Shown here: positions 46,570 to 55,082 of the stretch, piece after piece
Numbering within the stretch: the stretch's first letter is position 1
Layout: the number at the start of each line of letters is the position of its first letter
Source: Palsa-1447 sp964509885
GTDB taxonomy: Bacteria > Verrucomicrobiota > Verrucomicrobiia > Opitutales > Opitutaceae
Assembly: GCA_964509885.1 (NCBI GenBank)
Contig: CAZDZL010000001.1
Span: 1-64,000, forward strand
Direction of reading: 5' to 3'
Length of the DNA: 64,000 nucleotides
Notes under the pieces: model-generated
What the model saw: the letters and a program-made list of their open reading frames with translations, nothing else
Told to the model about the DNA's origin: nothing
Databases searched by the model: none
Translations under genes and position numbers: made by a program

Positions 46570-49500
46570 ATGCCAGCCTCCGAAAATCGAAGGAGCCGGA
46601 GGGTGAGATCCGCCGCGCGGCATGCGCCATTCGCGCTCATTGCCCTGGCGCTCCTGTCGGCCGCGCTCGGCGCGCCGGACCCCTCGGGGGAGATCAGCAG
46701 CGCCCCGCTCTCCGCCCGGCCCTTCGCGCGCGGCAAGACCCTGTTCGTCCCCCTGCCCGCCGAGCAGACGGGGGTGAAGGCCGACAACCCCTACAACGAC
46801 CCGAGGATGTGGGGCGACCTCTACCAGGAATTCGAGGGAGGCTCTATCGGCACCGGGGTCGCGATAGGCGACTACGACGGCGACGGCAGGCCGGACATCT
46901 TCGTCGTGACGAAGACCCAGGGTTGCCGGCTCTTCCGCAACCTCGGCGGCTACCGCTTCGAGGACGTGACCGAGAAGGCGGGCGTCGGCGCGCAGCCCGG
47001 CGTGTGGAACCTCGGCGCCACATTCGTCGACATCAACAACAGCGGGCGCCTCGACCTCTACGTCTGCCGCTTCAACGCCCCGAACCTCCTCTACATGAAC
47101 CAGGGCGACGGGACGTTCAAGGAGATGGCCCACGCCTACGGCCTCGACGTCAGGGACTCGAGCGTCATGGCGGCGTTCAGCGACTACGACCGCGACGGCT
47201 GGCTCGACGTCTACATCACGACCAACATGCTGGACAACACCGCGCACCCGAGCGGCCAGCGCGGGTACCTCTTCCACAACAACAGGAACGGCACGTTCAC
47301 GAACGTGACGGAGGCGGCCGGGATCAGGGGGGAGTCGCAGAGCCACTCCGCCACGTGGTGGGACTACGACAACGACGGCTGGCCCGACCTGTACGTCGCG
47401 AACGACTACGGGATCCCCGACAAGCTCTACCACAACAACCGGGACGGCACGTTCACCGACACAATCGACCAGGTCCTGCCCCACACCTCCTTCTACTCGA
47501 TGGGCTCGGACCTGGGCGACGTGAACAACGACGGCTTGGTCGACATGCTGGTCGCCGACATGGCCGCGACGACCCACCAGAAGGACCAGAACTCCATCGC
47601 GGAGTCCCGGGAGCGGGACGAGGAGGCCGACAACGCGGTGGTGGCGATGAAGCTCCACCGAAGCGCGCTGTATCTCAACACCGGCACCGGCCGCGCGCTT
47701 GAGGCGGCCTACCTGGCCGGCGTCGCCGCATCGAACTGGACGTGGTCCGTGCGGCTCGAGGACCTGGACAACGACGGGCGCCTGGACCTCTTCGTGACGA
47801 ACGGCTTCAACCGCGACCCGAACCCCGACGTCAACGCGAGCGCGATCCACGTCGAGAACCCCGCGGACCGGATCAAGGTCCTGTACAACAGCCCCGTCCT
47901 CGTCGAGACGCACCTCGCGTTCAGGAACCTCGGCGACCTGAAGTTCGAGGGCGTCGGCCCCGCGTGGGGGCTGGACCAGAAGGGGGTCGCCTTCGGCGCG
48001 GCCTTCGGCGACCTCTCGGGCGACGGCAACCTCGACGTCGTCTATGCCAACTACGAGGGCAACGTCACCGTGCTGCGCAACGACTGCGACACGGGCCACG
48101 TCGTCAACGTCGCCCTCCGCGGGACGGTCTCCAACCGCCTCGGCGTCGGCGCGGTCGTGCGGGTCGAGAGCGCGCTGGGGACGCAGGTGCGCCCGCTCAC
48201 GCTGGCGCGCGGGTACCTGTCGAGCAGCGAGCCCATGCTCCACTTCGGCCTCGGCGCCGACACGGTCGTCAGGCGCATGGTCGTCACGTGGCCGAGCGGC
48301 CACGTCCAGGCCTTCGAGAATTTGGCGGTCGACAGGCGCTACACGGTCACCGAGCCGGCGCAGGCGATCCCGATCCCGCCGCCGCCGGCCCCGCCGCGCG
48401 GCCAGTTCGAGGAGATCGGGCGGCGGGAGGGCTTCGCCCTGGCCTCCCGCGAGGAGATCGTCGACGAGACATATCTCCAGAAGGTCATCCCCGTGCGCCT
48501 CAACCGGCGCGGGCCGGGGCTCGCGGTCGGCGACCTCTCCGGCCGCGGGCAGGACGACGCCGTCCTCGGGGGCACGACGCTCGATCCCCTGCGGGTCATG
48601 CGGGCGTCGGGCGACGGCACACTCGCCGCCGCCGAGGCGCCCTCGACGGCCGCTCGCGCCGCGGCCGACGACGGGCCGCTCCTCCTCTTCGACGCCGCGG
48701 GCCTGGGGCGCTCGGATCTCCTCGTGACCAAGGGCGGCAACACGCTCCCCTCGGGCGCGCAGGAGTACCAGCCAAGGCTCTTCCTGAACGACGGCGGGGG
48801 CGGCCTGCGGCCGGCGCCGGAGGACGCGCTGCCCGCGCTCCCCATCAACGCGGGCGCCGTGGCCGCGGCCGACTTCGACCACAGCGGGAGGCTGGGCGTC
48901 TTCATCGGCGGCCGCCTCCTGCCCGGGCGCTACCCGCTCGCGCCGCGCAGCGCGCTCCTCGCCAACCGCGGCGGAAGGTTCGAGGACGTGACCGATTCCC
49001 TCGCCCCGGGACTCAGGGAGGTCGGCATGGTGACGTCCGCGGTGTGGAGCGACGTCGACGGGGACGGGTGGCCCGACCTGGTGGTGGCCCTCGAGTGGGG
49101 CGGCGTCAGGTATTTCCACAACAACCAGGGCAAGGGCCTGGAGGACTGGTCCGAGAGGGCCGGCTTCGCGTCGGCGGGCACCGGCTGGTGGACCTCGGTG
49201 GCCGCGGCCGACTTCAACGGCGACGGGCGCCCGGACTTCGTGGTCGGAAACGCCGGGCTCAACACCCAGTACACCGCCGACCCGGCGCGCCCGGCCCTGC
49301 TCTACTCGGGTGACTTCAGGGGCAACGGGTCTAGCGAGCTGATCGAGGCCTACTACGAGGGCGACCTGATCTATCCGTGGCGAAGCCGCAAGGGCCTCGC
49401 GGCCGCGGTGCCCTCGATCCTGAAGCGCTTCTCGAGGAACGCCTACTACATGCGGGCGACACTGGGGGAGATCGTCGGCGAGGAGAGGCTGGCCAAGGCC

Positions 49501-50169
49501 GCTCGCTTCGCGGCGACCGAGCTTCGGAGCGGCGTCCTCATGAGCCAGCCGGGCGGGGGCTACCGCTTCGAGCCGCTGCCGAGGATCGCGCAGATTTCCT
49601 GCCTGCAGGGCCTCGCGGCCGGCGACTTCTGCGGCGACGGCCACGCCGGGATACTGGCCGTCCAGAATTCCTACGCGCCCATCCGCGCGGACGGCCGCAA
49701 TGACAGCGGCCTCGGCCAGCTCCTGCGCGGCGACGGCCGCGGGCGCTTCGATCCGGTGGCCCCCGCCGAGAGCGGCATCGTCGTGCCCGGCGACGCCAAG
49801 GCGCTCGCGGTCGCCGACCTGGACCGCGACGGCTGGCCCGACGTCCTCGTGACGCGCAACAACAGCACGACGCTCGCCTTCAGGAACGGCGGCGTCGCCG
49901 GCCGCGGGTCGCTCGGCGTCCGGCTGAAGGCGGGCCCCGGCAACCCGACGGGCGTCGGCTCCCGCATCACGGTGGAGCTCCCCGACGGCTCGTCGCAGGC
50001 GGCCGAGGTCTGCGCGGGCTCGGGCTACTACAGCCAATCGTCCCCCGAGTGCTTCTTCGGGTATCCCGCGGCGAGCCCGCCCCGCAGGGTCACGGTCCGC
50101 TGGCCGTCCGGCTCCGTGACCGTGCACGCCGTGCCGGCGGGCTCGACGACGCTCGTCCTCTCGCCGTGA
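46570..50169 (+). CDS. Giant secreted CRTAC1-like protein with two FG-GAP/UnbV modules, copy 2
   Basis: 1199 residues from the ATG at 46570; the frame is open further upstream, but that would cross the promoter-like element. A signal peptide (HAPFALIALALLSAALGAP) comes first. Module 1: propeller repeats (GDYDGDGRPDIFVVTKT, SDYDRDGWLDVYITTN, WDYDNDGWPDLYVANDYG) and a UnbV domain at about 503-594. Module 2: repeats (SDVDGDGWPDLVVALEWGG, ADFNGDGRPDFVVGNAG) and UnbV at about 1113-1190. It is collinear with copies 1 and 3 over its whole length. It probably acts outside the inner membrane in calcium-dependent binding. Copy 3 follows after 51 bp in the same direction but with its own promoter-like element. 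Confidence 0.88.
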   Translation: MPASENRRSRRVRSAARHAPFALIALALLSAALGAPDPSGEISSAPLSARPFARGKTLFVPLPAEQTGVKADNPYNDPRMWGDLYQEFEGGSIGTGVAIGDYDGDGRPDIFVVTKTQGCRLFRNLGGYRFEDVTEKAGVGAQPGVWNLGATFVDINNSGRLDLYVCRFNAPNLLYMNQGDGTFKEMAHAYGLDVRDSSVMAAFSDYDRDGWLDVYITTNMLDNTAHPSGQRGYLFHNNRNGTFTNVTEAAGIRGESQSHSATWWDYDNDGWPDLYVANDYGIPDKLYHNNRDGTFTDTIDQVLPHTSFYSMGSDLGDVNNDGLVDMLVADMAATTHQKDQNSIAESRERDEEADNAVVAMKLHRSALYLNTGTGRALEAAYLAGVAASNWTWSVRLEDLDNDGRLDLFVTNGFNRDPNPDVNASAIHVENPADRIKVLYNSPVLVETHLAFRNLGDLKFEGVGPAWGLDQKGVAFGAAFGDLSGDGNLDVVYANYEGNVTVLRNDCDTGHVVNVALRGTVSNRLGVGAVVRVESALGTQVRPLTLARGYLSSSEPMLHFGLGADTVVRRMVVTWPSGHVQAFENLAVDRRYTVTEPAQAIPIPPPPAPPRGQFEEIGRREGFALASREEIVDETYLQKVIPVRLNRRGPGLAVGDLSGRGQDDAVLGGTTLDPLRVMRASGDGTLAAAEAPSTAARAAADDGPLLLFDAAGLGRSDLLVTKGGNTLPSGAQEYQPRLFLNDGGGGLRPAPEDALPALPINAGAVAAADFDHSGRLGVFIGGRLLPGRYPLAPRSALLANRGGRFEDVTDSLAPGLREVGMVTSAVWSDVDGDGWPDLVVALEWGGVRYFHNNQGKGLEDWSERAGFASAGTGWWTSVAAADFNGDGRPDFVVGNAGLNTQYTADPARPALLYSGDFRGNGSSELIEAYYEGDLIYPWRSRKGLAAAVPSILKRFSRNAYYMRATLGEIVGEERLAKAARFAATELRSGVLMSQPGGGYRFEPLPRIAQISCLQGLAAGDFCGDGHAGILAVQNSYAPIRADGRNDSGLGQLLRGDGRGRFDPVAPAESGIVVPGDAKALAVADLDRDGWPDVLVTRNNSTTLAFRNGGVAGRGSLGVRLKAGPGNPTGVGSRITVELPDGSSQAAEVCAGSGYYSQSSPECFFGYPAASPPRRVTVRWPSGSVTVHAVPAGSTTLVLSP

Positions 50170-50181
50170 GGCAAACGCGCC

Positions 50182-50210
50182 TTGACTGCCCCGTGCAAGG
50201 TTCCTCCCAT
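50182..50210 (+). promoter_or_regulatory. Shared CRTAC promoter element, copy 3
   Basis: TTGACT (50182-50187), 17 nt, then TCCCAT (50205-50210), ending 10 nt before the ATG at 50221. Both hexamers are identical to those of copy 2, although the spacers differ. The element survives in the 51-bp gap between two tandem genes, which argues for function. Confidence 0.55.
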
Positions 50211-50220
50211 CGCCCTGCAG

Positions 50221-53200
50221 ATGCCTGACCGCAACACCACCCGGGCCCCCCGCGCATGGGCCTCGACGATGATGGGCCTCGGCCTGCTCTCGGCCGCGCT
50301 CGCCGGGCCCGCGGCGCGCGCCGGCGACACGGGGAGCATCAGCGGCCGGCCCCTCGCGCCGAGGCCCTTCCCCCAGGGAAAGACGATGTTCGTCGAGCTC
50401 CCGGAGGCGCAGACTGGCGTGGCCACGGACAACAAGTACGACGACCCGAGGATGAAGGGGGACCTCTACCAGGAATTCGAGACGTCGTCGGTCGGGACCG
50501 GGATCGCGATCGGCGACTATGACGGGGACGGCCTCGCGGACATCTTCGTCGTCAGCAAGACCGGCCGTTGCTGGCTCTTCCGCAACCTCGGCGGCTACAG
50601 GTTCGAGGACGTGACGGAGAAGGCGGGGGTCGGCGGCACGCCGGGCGTGTGGACCCAGGGGGCGACCTTCGTCGACATCAACAACAGCGGGCGCCTCGAC
50701 CTCTACGTCTGCAGGTACAACGCCCCCAACCTCCTCTATATAAACCAGGGCGACGGCACGTTCAAGGAGATGGCCCACGCGTACGGCCTGGACGTGGTCG
50801 ACTCGAGCGTGATGGCGGCCTTCAGCGACTACGACCGCGACGGGTGGCTGGACCTCTACATCGCGACGAACATCCTCAACATCACGACCCACCCCGCTGG
50901 CCAGCGCGGCTACCTCTTCCACAACAACCGCAACGGCACGTTCACGAACGTGACCCAGGCCGCGGGGATCACGGGCGAGTCGCAGAGCCACTCCGCGACG
51001 TGGTGGGACTACGACAACGACAACTGGCCCGACCTCTACGTCGCCAACGACTACGGCTACCCCGACCGGCTGTTCCACAACAACAGGGACGGCACCTTCA
51101 CGGACGTGATGAGCCGCGTGATGCCCCACACCTCGTTCTCCTCGATGGGCTCGGACCTGGGCGACGTGAACAACGACGGCTTCATCGACTTCCTCGCGGC
51201 CGACATGGCGGCGACGTCCCACGTGAGGGACCAGCACCTGATAGCCGACGCGCGCGGGCGCACGGAGCAGGTCGCCGGCGCCGCGCCGAAGTACCACAGG
51301 AACGCCCTCCTCCTGAACACGGGCACGGGCAGCTTCCGGGAAGGCGCCTTCCTCGCGGGGCTCGCTGCGACCGACTGGACGTGGTCGGTGCGCCTCGAGG
51401 ACCTCGACAACGACGGCCGCCTCGACCTCTTCGTGACGAACGGCTTCCCGCGCGACCCGGGGGCCGACACCGTGCAGCGCATGATGCGCGCCGAGACTCC
51501 GGCGGAGCGCGTGCGCATCATGTACGAGAGCCCGCCCCAGGCGGAGGTCCACCTGGCGCTGCGCAACATGGGCGACCTCGAGTTCAAGAACGTCAGCGCG
51601 GAGTGGGGCGTCGGCAAGAAGGGCGTCGCCTTCGGCGCCGCGCTCGGCGACCTCTCCGGGGACGGCAATCTCGACATCGTCTACTCGAACTTCCACAGCG
51701 GCGTCACCCTCCTGCGCAACGACTGCGCCTCGGGCCACGTCGTGAACGTCTACCTAAGGGGGACGGTCTCCAATCGCTACGGCATCGGCGCGAGCGTGCG
51801 CGTCGAGAGCGCGCTCGGCACCCAGCTGCGCCAGCTGACGCTGTCGCGCGGGTACATGTCGAGCAGCGAGCCGATGCTCCACTTCGGCCTCGGCTCCGAC
51901 ACGTCGGTCGCCCGCATGGTCGTCACCTGGCCGAGCGGCCACGTGCAGACCTTCGAGAACCTCGGCGTCGACCAGCGCTACACCGTTACGGAGCCCGAGG
52001 GCGCCATCCCGATCCCCCGGGACCGCGCGCCGGCGCCGGCGCAGTTCGCGGAGGTGAGCCGCGACACCGGGCTCTCGCTCGCCTCGCGCGAGGAGGACGT
52101 CGACGAGGTCAACGTGCAGCGCCTCCTTCCCTTCCGCCAGAACCCGCACGGGCCGGCGCTGGCGGTCGGCGACGTCTTCGGCAACGGGCGCGACGACGTC
52201 GTCGTCGGCGGCACGACCCAGGACACCCTGCGCCTCCTGCGCGCGGCCGCGTCGGGGCCGTTCACCGCGGCGGACGCGTCCGCGGTCCCCACGGGCGGCA
52301 CGGTCGACGACGGCCCGGTGCTCCTGTTCGACGCCGCCGGGGCGGGGCGCGCCGACCTCCTCGTCACGAAGGGCGGCAACTCGCTGCCGGCCGGCTCCGC
52401 AGAGTACCAGCCCAGGCTCTTCCTGAACGACGGCCGCGGCGGCTTCCAGCCGGCGGCCCCCGACGCCCTGCCCGCGCTGCCGATCAGCGCGGGCGCGGTC
52501 GCCGCGGCCGACTTCGACCACAGCGGCCGCCTGGGAATCTTCATCGGGGGGCGCGTCCAGCCCGGCCAGTACCCGCTTCCGCCCCAGAGCGCTCTCCTGG
52601 CCAACCGGGGCGGGAAATTCGAGGACGTGACCGACACGCTCGCGCCGGCGCTGCGCGCCGTCGGCATGGTGACCTCGGCCCTATGGACCGACGTCGACGG
52701 CGACGGGTGGCCCGACCTGCTGCTCGCGCTCGACTGGGGCGGCGTGAGGTATTTCCACAACAACCAGGGCAAGGGCCTGGAGGACTGGTCCGAGAGGGCC
52801 GGCTTCGCCTCCGCGGGAACGGGATGGTGGACCTCGATCGCGGCCGCGGACTTCAACGGCGACGGGCGGATCGACTACGTCGTCGGCAATGTCGGGCTGA
52901 ACACGCATTTCCACGCCGACCCCGCCCACCCCGCCCTGCTTTACTCCGGGGACTTCAAGGGAGGCGGCACGCAGCTGATTGAGGCGTACTACGAGGGGGA
53001 CACGCTCTACCCGTGGCGCAGCCGCCGCGACCTGGGCGCCGTCCTCCCCTCGGTGCTCAAGCGCTTCCCCACCTTCGACTCCTATGGCCGGGCGACGCTC
53101 GGCGAGATCCTGGGCGAGGACAAGCTGGCCAAGGCGCAGCGCTTCGCCGCAACGGAGCTGCGCAGCGGCGTTTTCCTGAGCCAGGCCGACGGCACCTTCC

Positions 53201-53808
53201 GCTTCGAGCCCCTGCCGCGCATTGCGCAGATCGCGCCGCTGCAGGGGATGGTCGCTGGCGACTTCGGGGGCGACGGGCACGCCGGCGTCTACGCCGTGCA
53301 GAACTCCTTCGCGCCGGTGACGGCGATCGGGCGCTTCGACGGGGGCCTGAGCCAGCTCCTTCGCGGGGACGGACGCGGGCACTTCGAGGCCGTCACCCCC
53401 CTCGCGAGCGGGCTCCTGGTTCCCGGCGACGCGAAGGCCCTGGCGGTCCTCGACCTCGGCCAGGACGGCTGGCCAGGCTTCCTGGTCACGAGGAACGACA
53501 ACACAACGCTCGCTTTCCGCAATGCCGGCGTGGCCGGCCACAGGCCACTGCGCGTCGCCCTGCGCGGCGCGGCGGGCAACCCGACCGCCGTGGGGGCAAA
53601 GGTCACCGTGGAATTCGCGGACGGGTCGTCCGAGTCGGCCGAGGTCTACGCCGGCTCGGGCTACTACAGCCAGTCCCCGGCCGCGTGCTTCTTCGGCTAC
53701 CCCGACGCCAACCCGCCGCGGAAGGTCCGGGTGCGCTGGCCCTCGGGCGCGTCGTCGGAGCACGCGGTCCCCGCCGGGTCGACCACCCTCACCCTCTCGC
53801 CGCCGTAG
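50221..53808 (+). CDS. Giant secreted CRTAC1-like protein with two FG-GAP/UnbV modules, copy 3
   Basis: 1195 residues from the ATG at 50221; a TTG at 50182 in frame is part of the promoter-like element. A signal segment (TMMGLGLLSAALAGPAARA) comes first. Module 1 has the same calcium loops as copies 1 and 2 (GDYDGDGLADIFVVSKTG, SDYDRDGWLDLYIATN) and UnbV at about 499-591 (RGYMSSSEPMLHFGLG). Module 2 has TDVDGDGWPDLLLALDWGG, ADFNGDGRIDYVVGNVG and UnbV at about 1109-1190. It looks like a tandem duplicate of copy 2 that lacks its own STT3-like partner. Its stop lies 2 bp from the convergent GH130 stop. Confidence 0.88.
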   Translation: MPDRNTTRAPRAWASTMMGLGLLSAALAGPAARAGDTGSISGRPLAPRPFPQGKTMFVELPEAQTGVATDNKYDDPRMKGDLYQEFETSSVGTGIAIGDYDGDGLADIFVVSKTGRCWLFRNLGGYRFEDVTEKAGVGGTPGVWTQGATFVDINNSGRLDLYVCRYNAPNLLYINQGDGTFKEMAHAYGLDVVDSSVMAAFSDYDRDGWLDLYIATNILNITTHPAGQRGYLFHNNRNGTFTNVTQAAGITGESQSHSATWWDYDNDNWPDLYVANDYGYPDRLFHNNRDGTFTDVMSRVMPHTSFSSMGSDLGDVNNDGFIDFLAADMAATSHVRDQHLIADARGRTEQVAGAAPKYHRNALLLNTGTGSFREGAFLAGLAATDWTWSVRLEDLDNDGRLDLFVTNGFPRDPGADTVQRMMRAETPAERVRIMYESPPQAEVHLALRNMGDLEFKNVSAEWGVGKKGVAFGAALGDLSGDGNLDIVYSNFHSGVTLLRNDCASGHVVNVYLRGTVSNRYGIGASVRVESALGTQLRQLTLSRGYMSSSEPMLHFGLGSDTSVARMVVTWPSGHVQTFENLGVDQRYTVTEPEGAIPIPRDRAPAPAQFAEVSRDTGLSLASREEDVDEVNVQRLLPFRQNPHGPALAVGDVFGNGRDDVVVGGTTQDTLRLLRAAASGPFTAADASAVPTGGTVDDGPVLLFDAAGAGRADLLVTKGGNSLPAGSAEYQPRLFLNDGRGGFQPAAPDALPALPISAGAVAAADFDHSGRLGIFIGGRVQPGQYPLPPQSALLANRGGKFEDVTDTLAPALRAVGMVTSALWTDVDGDGWPDLLLALDWGGVRYFHNNQGKGLEDWSERAGFASAGTGWWTSIAAADFNGDGRIDYVVGNVGLNTHFHADPAHPALLYSGDFKGGGTQLIEAYYEGDTLYPWRSRRDLGAVLPSVLKRFPTFDSYGRATLGEILGEDKLAKAQRFAATELRSGVFLSQADGTFRFEPLPRIAQIAPLQGMVAGDFGGDGHAGVYAVQNSFAPVTAIGRFDGGLSQLLRGDGRGHFEAVTPLASGLLVPGDAKALAVLDLGQDGWPGFLVTRNDNTTLAFRNAGVAGHRPLRVALRGAAGNPTAVGAKVTVEFADGSSESAEVYAGSGYYSQSPAACFFGYPDANPPRKVRVRWPSGASSEHAVPAGSTTLTLSPP

Positions 53809-53810
53809 CG

Positions 53811-55082
53811 TCAGCCCCCGAGGAGGGCGCGGTTGGCGCGGATGAGGGCGAGCCGCTGGTCGACGGAGCGCCGGGTCGTCAGCGCGTCCTCGGGCGTGTG
53901 CAGGCACCAGTCGACCAGCCGGTCGACCGTCGTCCGCGCCACGTAGCAGCGCGTGTCGGAGCCGCCGTAGTAGATCAGGACCGTCTTCGCCTTGTCGTCC
54001 AGCTGCACCCATCCGTTCGTGAACGTCACGTTGGAGACGTCGCCGAAGCCCTCGCCGCCGTACGGCGCGAGGAAGTGCCCGCCGGGCCTCGCGATGACCC
54101 GCGAGGGGTCCTCGAGCGAGGTCATGAACATATAGAGGACATACCTCAGGCCCGCCGCGCAGGCGCGCACGCCGTGCGCGAGGTGCAGCCAGCCGGCCCT
54201 CGTGCGGATCGGCGCGGGCCCCTGCCCGTTCTTAACCTCCTTGATCGTGTGGTAGGCCCTCCCGTCGATGATCGCCTCGGGGCCCGTCACCCCGGTCGTG
54301 ATGTCGTCGCAGAGCGTCCAGCCGATGCCGCCGCCGGAGCCGACGTCGATGAAGCCGTCCATGGGGCGCGTGTAGAAGGCGTACTTGCCGCCGACGAACT
54401 CCGGGTGGAGGACGACGTTTCTCTGCTGCGAGGCGGGCGTGCGCAGGTTGGGCAGCCGCTCCCATTTCCGGAAGTCGCGCGTGCGCACGACGCCCGCGAC
54501 GGCGACCGCGCTCGACAGGTCGCCCGGCCTCGCGCTCGGGTCCTTCGCCTCGGCGCAGAAGACGCCGTAGATCCACCCGTCCTGGTGGAACGTCACCCGC
54601 ATGTCATAGACGTTCGTCTCGGGCTTGAGCTCCGGCATGTCCACCGGCTCGTCCCAGAAGCGCCAGTTGTCGATCCCGTTGGGGCTCTCGGCGATCGCGA
54701 AGAGGCTCTTGCGGTCATAGCCCTCGAAGCGGACGACCATGTGGACCTTCCCCTTCCAGAGGAACGCGCCGGGATTGAGCGTGGCGTTGACTCCCAGGCG
54801 CTCCATCAGGAACGGGTTGGTCCTCGGGTTCAGGTCGAAGCGCCACTCGATGGGGGCGTGGCGGTACGTGATCGCGGGATGGGCGAAGCGCTCGAACACG
54901 CCGTTGTCCCAGTCGCGGTCGACGGGGTTCCTGCGCGAGAGGAACCTCTCGTGCTCGGCGCGAAGCTTGCGCAGGCGCGCGGCCCAGGCGGCGGGGGCCC
55001 CGGCCGGGACGCCGGTGCGCTTCCTAGCGGGCGATGAGGCGCCGGCCCTCGGCCGGGACGCGTTCTTGGGCTTCTTTTTCAT
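53811..55082 (-). CDS. GH130-family phosphorylase, probable 4-O-beta-mannosyl-glucose phosphorylase
   Basis: 423 residues from the ATG at 55082, with a Lys/Arg/Ala-rich N-terminal tail before the propeller. GH130 landmarks: NPGAFLWKGKVHMVVRFEGYD, SLFAIAESPNGIDNW, NVYDMRVTFHQDGWIYGVF with D160 as likely general acid, QQRNVVLHPEFVGGKYAFYT, and IGWTLCDDITTG. No signal peptide, so cytoplasmic. Its ATG overlaps the end of the epimerase gene by four bases. An epimerase coupled to GH130 is the known pair that turns beta-1,4-mannobiose into mannosylglucose and then mannose 1-phosphate plus glucose, so this copy is the best candidate for that activity. Confidence 0.9.
   Translation of the reverse strand: MKKKPKNASRPRAGASSPARKRTGVPAGAPAAWAARLRKLRAEHERFLSRRNPVDRDWDNGVFERFAHPAITYRHAPIEWRFDLNPRTNPFLMERLGVNATLNPGAFLWKGKVHMVVRFEGYDRKSLFAIAESPNGIDNWRFWDEPVDMPELKPETNVYDMRVTFHQDGWIYGVFCAEAKDPSARPGDLSSAVAVAGVVRTRDFRKWERLPNLRTPASQQRNVVLHPEFVGGKYAFYTRPMDGFIDVGSGGGIGWTLCDDITTGVTGPEAIIDGRAYHTIKEVKNGQGPAPIRTRAGWLHLAHGVRACAAGLRYVLYMFMTSLEDPSRVIARPGGHFLAPYGGEGFGDVSNVTFTNGWVQLDDKAKTVLIYYGGSDTRCYVARTTVDRLVDWCLHTPEDALTTRRSVDQRLALIRANRALLGG

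Noticed and set aside
46486..51738. A 1750-codon open frame on the minus strand, antisense to two CRTAC genes
   Set aside because: It is a high-GC shadow: Arg/Val/Glu/His-rich composition with no domain, running across the promoter and start of two well-supported genes on the plus strand.
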